This document shows positions 6,486-10,145 of a stretch of DNA of 10,145 nt, in pieces. The stretch spans positions 1 through 10,145 of the forward strand of contig JAAZCB010000835.1 of assembly GCA_012513545.1 (NCBI GenBank), in the 5' to 3' direction. Position 1 is the stretch's first letter; each line of letters begins with the position of its first letter. The position numbers and the translations under genes are program-made. Origin of the DNA: Clostridiaceae bacterium. Its GTDB lineage: Bacteria; Bacillota_A; Clostridia; Acetivibrionales; Acetivibrionaceae. Under the pieces are notes generated by a model, which was given only the letters and a program-made list of their open reading frames with translations, did no database searches and had not been told where the DNA came from.

Positions 6486-6561
6486 AGCATTTTTTCCTCC
6501 CAAAATGTTTTGATTTGATAACTAAATAAAACTTTATTTTTTAAATAATACTAAATATTAA

Positions 6562-6589
6562 TTGAAACTAAAAATATTTGTAATATAAT
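6562..6589 (+). promoter_or_regulatory. SigmaA promoter of mtnP-mtnA
   Basis: TTGAAA (6562-6567) and a perfect TATAAT (6584-6589) are 16 bp apart. Transcription should begin near 6597, leaving a leader of only about 30 nt. That is too short for a SAM riboswitch, and none is visible. The site lies in the divergent gap shared with the yteA-like gene. Confidence 0.75.
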
Positions 6590-6629
6590 TATCATTGTAC
6601 ATTAAATCATTTTTTATAGGAGGTTTATG

Positions 6630-7424
6630 ATGGAATACAATGTTGATATAGGCGTTTTTGGCGGTTCGGGTTTTTATTCCTTTTTGGAAAATGTTGAGGA
6701 AATAGATATAGATACTCCTTATGGAAAACCAAGTGACAAAATCGCTATTGCTTCCTTTGAAGGCAAAAAAATTGCTTTTCTTCCACGCCATGGTAAAAAG
6801 CACCAGTTTCCTCCACACACGATACCTTATAGGGCTAATATTCATGCTATGAAACAGTTGGGGGTCAAAAATATATTGGCTCCTACAGCTTCCGGCAGCC
6901 TGCAGCCTGAAATCAAGCCGGGAGACTTTGTTATATGTGATCAGTTTGTCGACAGGACATCAGGACGTAAAGACACATTTTTTGATGGACCTGTAACCAG
7001 ACACATAAGTCCTGCACATCCCTATTGTCCCGATTTAAGAAAAATTGCAATTGAAACCGGCAGAGAGCTTGGGATCAAAACGCATGAAAAAGGTACAGTT
7101 GTAGTCATACAGGGCCCAAGATTCTCTACTGTTGCAGAAAGTCGATGGTTTAATAAAATGGGTTGGGACGTTATAAATATGACCCAGTATCCTGAATGCT
7201 ACCTTGCACGGGAAATGGGTATATGCTACGCAAACATAGCATTAATAACAGATTTTGATGCAGGGCTTGAGGGGCGCGAGGACATACCTCCTGTTACAGA
7301 AGAGGAAGTTTTGAAGGTATTTGAGGAAAATAACGATAAGGTAAAAAGAATGCTGTTTGAAATAATAAAGAAGGTTGATGTAAGCCGGGAAAAATGTCAG
7401 GTTTGCAGTCAGAAGGAAGAATAA
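6630..7424 (+). CDS. mtnP: S-methyl-5'-thioadenosine phosphorylase
   Basis: The 264-residue cytosolic enzyme splits methylthioadenosine, a by-product of polyamine and other SAM-using reactions, with phosphate into adenine and methylthioribose-1-phosphate. It shows the phosphate-loop GGSGFY (11-16), RHG (53-55), PYRANI, the VVVIQGPRFST block, NMTQYPE (183-189) and TDFD (207-210). The aspartates at the TDFD site fit a 6-aminopurine (adenine) pocket, where guanosine/inosine phosphorylases carry asparagine, so MTA is the likely substrate. Some relatives also take other nucleosides. A CQVC pair (256-259) near the C-terminus could form a disulfide or bind metal. Two ATGs are adjacent; 6630 is 6 nt from AGGAGG, while 6627 is only 3 nt away. 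mtnA follows after 21 nt. Confidence 0.92.
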   Translation: MEYNVDIGVFGGSGFYSFLENVEEIDIDTPYGKPSDKIAIASFEGKKIAFLPRHGKKHQFPPHTIPYRANIHAMKQLGVKNILAPTASGSLQPEIKPGDFVICDQFVDRTSGRKDTFFDGPVTRHISPAHPYCPDLRKIAIETGRELGIKTHEKGTVVVIQGPRFSTVAESRWFNKMGWDVINMTQYPECYLAREMGICYANIALITDFDAGLEGREDIPPVTEEEVLKVFEENNDKVKRMLFEIIKKVDVSREKCQVCSQKEE

Positions 7425-7445
7425 CTGATTATAAGGAGAAATGTA

Positions 7446-8474
7446 ATGAAGCCTTTAGCGTATTGTAATGGGGTTCTGAAGCTTATAGACCAGACCAAAC
7501 TGCCTTCAGATTACAGGGTTGTTGAATATAGTGATTACGTGGAAGTTTCAAAAGCTATTAAGGACATGATCGTAAGAGGTGCACCTGCAATAGGTGTTAC
7601 CGCAGCGTATGGAATTGCAATAGCTTCAAAAACTATTGATACGAACTCAAAGGAGGAGTTCTTCAGAAAATTGAAAGAGGTCTGTGATTTGATGAAGAGT
7701 ACCCGTCCAACAGCTGTCAATCTTTTCTGGGCTGTTGACAGAATTTATGATAAAGCTTATAAGAACATGGACAAGTCTATTGATGAAATAAAAAATGTCA
7801 TTGAAAATGAAGCATGCAGCATGGAAAAGGAAGATATACAGTCAAACATGGCTATTGGCAAGTTCGGAAACGAGCTTATAGCTGAAAACTCCACCATACT
7901 TACCCATTGTAACGCTGGTGCACTGGCTACCTGCGATTACGGCACTGCTTTAGGTGTAATCCGTGCAGCCCATGAAGCAGGGAAGAAAATTAAGGTTATT
8001 GCTGATGAAACCAGGCCGTACCTTCAAGGAGCCCGACTTACAGCCTGGGAGCTTATGCAGGATAATATCCCTGTAACACTCATATGCGACAATATGGCAG
8101 GTCATTTTATGAAGGAAGGCTTAATTGATTGTGTTATTACAGGTGCCGACAGGATTGCCCTAAATGGTGATACTGCCAATAAAATCGGGACCTATTCGGT
8201 AGCTGTTCTTGCAAAGGAAAACAACATTCCTTTCTATGTTGCAGCTCCTGTATCAACCATTGACTTTTCAATTAAAACCGGAAGTGAAATACCCATAGAG
8301 GAAAGGAACTCAGAAGAAGTTACCCACATAAAGGGGACAAGAATTGCGCCCGAAGGTGTAACTGTAAGGAATCCTTCCTTTGATGTTACTCCAGGCAGGT
8401 ATATAAAAGCTATAGTTACCGAGAAGGGTATTATATATCCTCCATATGACGAGAATGTTGTAAAGTTCCGATAA
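7446..8474 (+). CDS. mtnA: S-methyl-5-thioribose-1-phosphate isomerase
   Basis: The 342-residue enzyme of the eIF2B-like family converts methylthioribose-1-phosphate, the product of the preceding gene, to methylthioribulose-1-phosphate. Visible are VRGAPAIG (43-50), [22 protein letters not shown] with the catalytic C155, [17 protein letters not shown], and [18 protein letters not shown] with the catalytic D235. C155 and D235 correspond to C160 and D240 of B. subtilis MtnA. The length is normal for the family. AGGAG lies 7 nt before the ATG. With mtnP it makes a two-gene operon that ends at a strong terminator 10 bp past the stop. None of the later salvage enzymes is nearby. Confidence 0.95.
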   Translation: MKPLAYCNGVLKLIDQTKLPSDYRVVEYSDYVEVSKAIKDMIVRGAPAIGVTAAYGIAIASKTIDTNSKEEFFRKLKEVCDLMKSTRPTAVNLFWAVDRIYDKAYKNMDKSIDEIKNVIENEACSMEKEDIQSNMAIGKFGNELIAENSTILTHCNAGALATCDYGTALGVIRAAHEAGKKIKVIADETRPYLQGARLTAWELMQDNIPVTLICDNMAGHFMKEGLIDCVITGADRIALNGDTANKIGTYSVAVLAKENNIPFYVAAPVSTIDFSIKTGSEIPIEERNSEEVTHIKGTRIAPEGVTVRNPSFDVTPGRYIKAIVTEKGIIYPPYDENVVKFR

Positions 8475-8484
8475 TGCAAATATA

Positions 8485-8527
8485 AAAAAGACTTAACGAA
8501 AAGGTTGCTTTCTAGTTAAGTCTTTTT
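8485..8527. terminator. Bidirectional intrinsic terminator after mtnA
   Basis: A perfect 13-bp stem pairs AAAAAGACTTAAC (8485-8497) with GTTAAGTCTTTTT (8515-8527) around a 17-nt loop. T-runs occur on both strands. It ends the mtnP-mtnA operon and can also stop transcription from the convergent PII-like gene. Confidence 0.9.
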
Positions 8528-8530
8528 ATT

Positions 8531-8594
8531 AGGGCCATTTCCCGGAGGGAAATCCGGCAAAAAGCGAAGGGACTCGATGTCCCGAAGTTTTTTT
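8531..8594 (+). ncRNA. Structured GC-richer segment ending in a T-run, possible small RNA
   Basis: The segment follows the mtnA terminator and is far more GC-rich than its surroundings. It holds hairpin ATTTCCC (8537-8543) with GGGAAAT (8547-8553). An alternative, mutually exclusive hairpin is CCGGA (8542-8546) with TCCGG (8553-8557). Then comes GGGAC (8569-8573) with GTCCC (8579-8583), followed by GAAG and seven Ts (8588-8594), like a short intrinsic terminator on the plus strand. It does not match any riboswitch class I know by sequence, and no promoter is evident. It may be a small RNA, a second terminator or a remnant. Confidence 0.35.
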
Positions 8595-8644
8595 ATTTAA
8601 CCTCTTTCACTCAGCCTGATACTTAGTTTAATTCACAATACAAT

Positions 8645-9310
8645 TTAAAATAACCCATATGTCTTATTAATACCTTGAACAAAAATAATTCCGTTTCCAG
8701 GCTCATCAATAGAAAGTTCATTCCTTATTATGGAAGTTATTCCATCCGTGAGGCTTTCTTCCACAAGAATCAAAACAAATTCTTTTTCAGGCTCAATGTC
8801 CATCGAAAACAGTTTATTATGTTCATGGATGCCCGAACCCCTGGCATTTATAATTGTTCCTCCTCTTGCACCGGCTTTTTTTGCTGCAGCAACAACATCC
8901 TCAGCTTTTCCCTTATCGACTATTACATATATCGCATTATACATTTTACTTTCTACACCTCCTCTTTTTCTTTCACTTTCAAGCTTATACGATTTGGTTC
9001 CAAGTATACTCCTTATACTAGTGCTAAAAGCAATACCATGATTGGGTTTGTCCAATCTGAATTCTTTGTAAAGCTTTTCAAGAAATTTATCAGCCGTTGT
9101 TTTATCTGCTATCATTAAAACAATTTCTTTTCGGATTTCAGTCAAATCAAGAAGCTCTAATATCCGGTTTTTTACCGTGCCTTTGCCAAGAAATACAGTT
9201 GCCCCCAGTATTCCGTTTTTCTTTGCAAATTTAATTACTTTGCTTCCAATTCCAATATTAACAATTACGCAAAGAAGGTCATATTCTTTTTGATTGAAAT
9301 CATTTGGCAT
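8645..9310 (-). CDS. Protein of two fused PII-like domains (P-II family regulator)
   Basis: The 221-residue protein carries two PII/CutA-like ferredoxin folds in tandem. Domain 1 (about 10-105) has LLCVIVNIGIGSKVIKFAKK, GATVFLGKGT and KPNHGIAF. Domain 2 (about 123-221) has AIYVIVDKGKAEDVVAAAKK, GGTIINARGSG and EPGNGIIFVQGI. The repeated glycine-rich strands correspond to the nucleotide-binding clefts of PII proteins. The classical T-loop tyrosine region is not recognisable, so GlnD-type control is unlikely (inference). Domain 2 is closer to standard PII and domain 1 looks diverged. The start overlaps the end of the DUF1538 gene by 11 bp, and its AGGAGG lies inside that gene, so the two are translationally coupled. 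PII-like proteins often control the membrane transporter encoded beside them, which suggests a nucleotide-sensing partner of DUF1538. Confidence 0.85.
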   Translation of the reverse strand: MPNDFNQKEYDLLCVIVNIGIGSKVIKFAKKNGILGATVFLGKGTVKNRILELLDLTEIRKEIVLMIADKTTADKFLEKLYKEFRLDKPNHGIAFSTSIRSILGTKSYKLESERKRGGVESKMYNAIYVIVDKGKAEDVVAAAKKAGARGGTIINARGSGIHEHNKLFSMDIEPEKEFVLILVEESLTDGITSIIRNELSIDEPGNGIIFVQGINKTYGLF

Positions 9311-10145
9311 GTATCTCCAAACCTCCTTTTCTTGATTTGATTTTATATATAAACCCCAATATTTGTAACGTTATTAATGGGGTAAGTGCCACCATTGCAA
9401 TTATACCAAACCCATCAATTAAAACATTAGCACTCTCGATCTTTTCTGCTGCTCCCTGAGCAAACGCCAATATAAAAGTTGCAGTCATTGGTCCGGAAGC
9501 TACGCCGCCTGAATCAAAGGCAATACCTACAAACAATTTGGGAACAAAGTAGGTCATAATAACAGAAATCAGGTAACCCGGCAACAGATAATGCCATAAC
9601 TGAATTTCGGGAATCAATATTCTTACCATGGATAAAGCTACTGAATAACCGACTCCAATTGACAGGGCGAACATAACAACATTTTTTCTCACATATCCAC
9701 TGGTTACATCCTCAATTTGATTTGTTAACACGTATACAGCCGGCTCAGCCAGAATAGTAACAAAGCCAAGCAAAAAACCTACAAAGATAAGATAAAACTT
9801 GTTATCCATCGCTGCAAGATAATAGCCAACCTTGTTCCCCACGTCCATGAAACTTGCATTTACGCCAGTTAAGAAATATACCAGCCCAATATAGGTATAT
9901 ATAAAGCCTTTAATAATTTTAATAAAAGCCTTTTTATCAAGCTTGAATGAAATTACCTGGAAAACCACAAAGATTACCAGCAGAGGAATTAATGCAAAAA
10001 ATACTTCAAGCATTACATGTGGCAGCTTTTGAATAAAGGGTCCAATTATTGATGTTGTTTCCGATAAATCAACTTCAATACTGGCAGTTATTTTATCTGT
10101 TTTTGACAGAATACTCATTATCATAACTGATATTATTGCTCCTGT
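9300..10145 (-). CDS. DUF1538 multi-spanning membrane protein, 5' end outside window
   Basis: 281 residues are visible, and the frame stays open to the window edge through seven more codons upstream of the ATG at 10124. That ATG has its nearest AGGAG 14 nt away, so I treat the gene as partial. About six membrane segments are seen. The motifs TILAEPAVYVLT and AFDSGGVASGPMTATF identify DUF1538, a family of presumed transporters without a proven substrate. The edge residues TGAIISVMIMSILSK resemble the last helix of a DUF1538 unit (compare TPLITLQILGFIYK at the end of this one). The full protein may therefore hold two DUF1538 repeats. The gene overlaps the PII-like gene and was probably co-transcribed with it. 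Confidence 0.85.
   Translation of the reverse strand, partial: TGAIISVMIMSILSKTDKITASIEVDLSETTSIIGPFIQKLPHVMLEVFFALIPLLVIFVVFQVISFKLDKKAFIKIIKGFIYTYIGLVYFLTGVNASFMDVGNKVGYYLAAMDNKFYLIFVGFLLGFVTILAEPAVYVLTNQIEDVTSGYVRKNVVMFALSIGVGYSVALSMVRILIPEIQLWHYLLPGYLISVIMTYFVPKLFVGIAFDSGGVASGPMTATFILAFAQGAAEKIESANVLIDGFGIIAMVALTPLITLQILGFIYKIKSRKGGLEIHAK

Noticed and set aside
6558..6845. Minus-strand 95-codon frame over the mtnP promoter and 5' end
   Set aside because: Opposite to a strongly supported gene and promoter, with no ribosome binding site.
8531..8594. Known riboswitch (c-di-GMP, SAM, TPP, glycine and others)
   Set aside because: None of the conserved core sequences I know for these classes is present, and no gene lies downstream in the plus direction.
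8675..9118. Plus-strand frames of 147 and 103 codons
   Set aside because: Antisense to the tandem PII gene; Phe/Ser/Tyr-rich composition typical of a shadow frame.

Overview
The window looks like a chromosomal piece of an anaerobic, spore-forming, cellulose-degrading member of the Clostridia. It is AT-rich, it carries spore coat and YteA-type sporulation genes, an oxygen-sensitive class III ribonucleotide reductase, and a secreted cellulase with a type I dockerin. The dockerin places the organism among the cellulosome builders (Acetivibrio/Ruminiclostridium relatives). The sequence alone does not fix the genus, although the Ser-Ile/Ser-Thr dockerin recognition pairs lean towards the thermocellum-like type.

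Layout. Bases 1-898 (minus) are the N-terminal 299 residues of anaerobic ribonucleotide reductase NrdD, cut by the window edge. Its leader holds a near-consensus housekeeping promoter overlapped by an NrdR box, a second NrdR-like box exactly 31 bp further on, and a possible 37-codon leader gene. Next is a stand-alone B12-dependent methionine synthase activation-domain protein (1143-1781, minus). Diverging from it are two small CotF-like spore coat genes (2007-2451, plus). These converge, over a strong hairpin, on a 61-residue orphan gene (2509-2694, minus). The 225-bp divergent interval 1782-2006 holds the two ribosome binding sites but no promoter I could assign with confidence.

The centre is a large secreted enzyme (2961-5549, minus): signal peptide, GH44 catalytic domain, dockerin, PKD domain and CBM44-like module. 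This matches the C-terminal half of the two-enzyme cellulosomal protein CelJ of C. thermocellum, but here it is a free-standing protein. Upstream lies a YteA/DksA-like sporulation gene (5844-6485, minus). A 102-bp element with near-perfect terminal inverted repeats and flanking CTAGT repeats sits immediately after its stop codon, apparently separating the gene from its original terminator.

The right part holds an mtnP-mtnA operon (6630-8474, plus) for the first steps of methylthioadenosine salvage, with a clear promoter and a strong terminator. Converging on it from the right edge is a translationally coupled pair: a DUF1538 membrane protein, open at the window edge, and a protein made of two fused PII-like domains (8645-9310). 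Between the two operons is a small hairpin-rich segment (8531-8594) ending in a T-run that none of the genes explains.

The observations most worth following are the tandem NrdR boxes with the leader ORF, the small inverted-repeat element, the structured segment at 8531-8594, and the tandem PII/DUF1538 pair, which looks like an uncharacterised nucleotide-regulated transport system.
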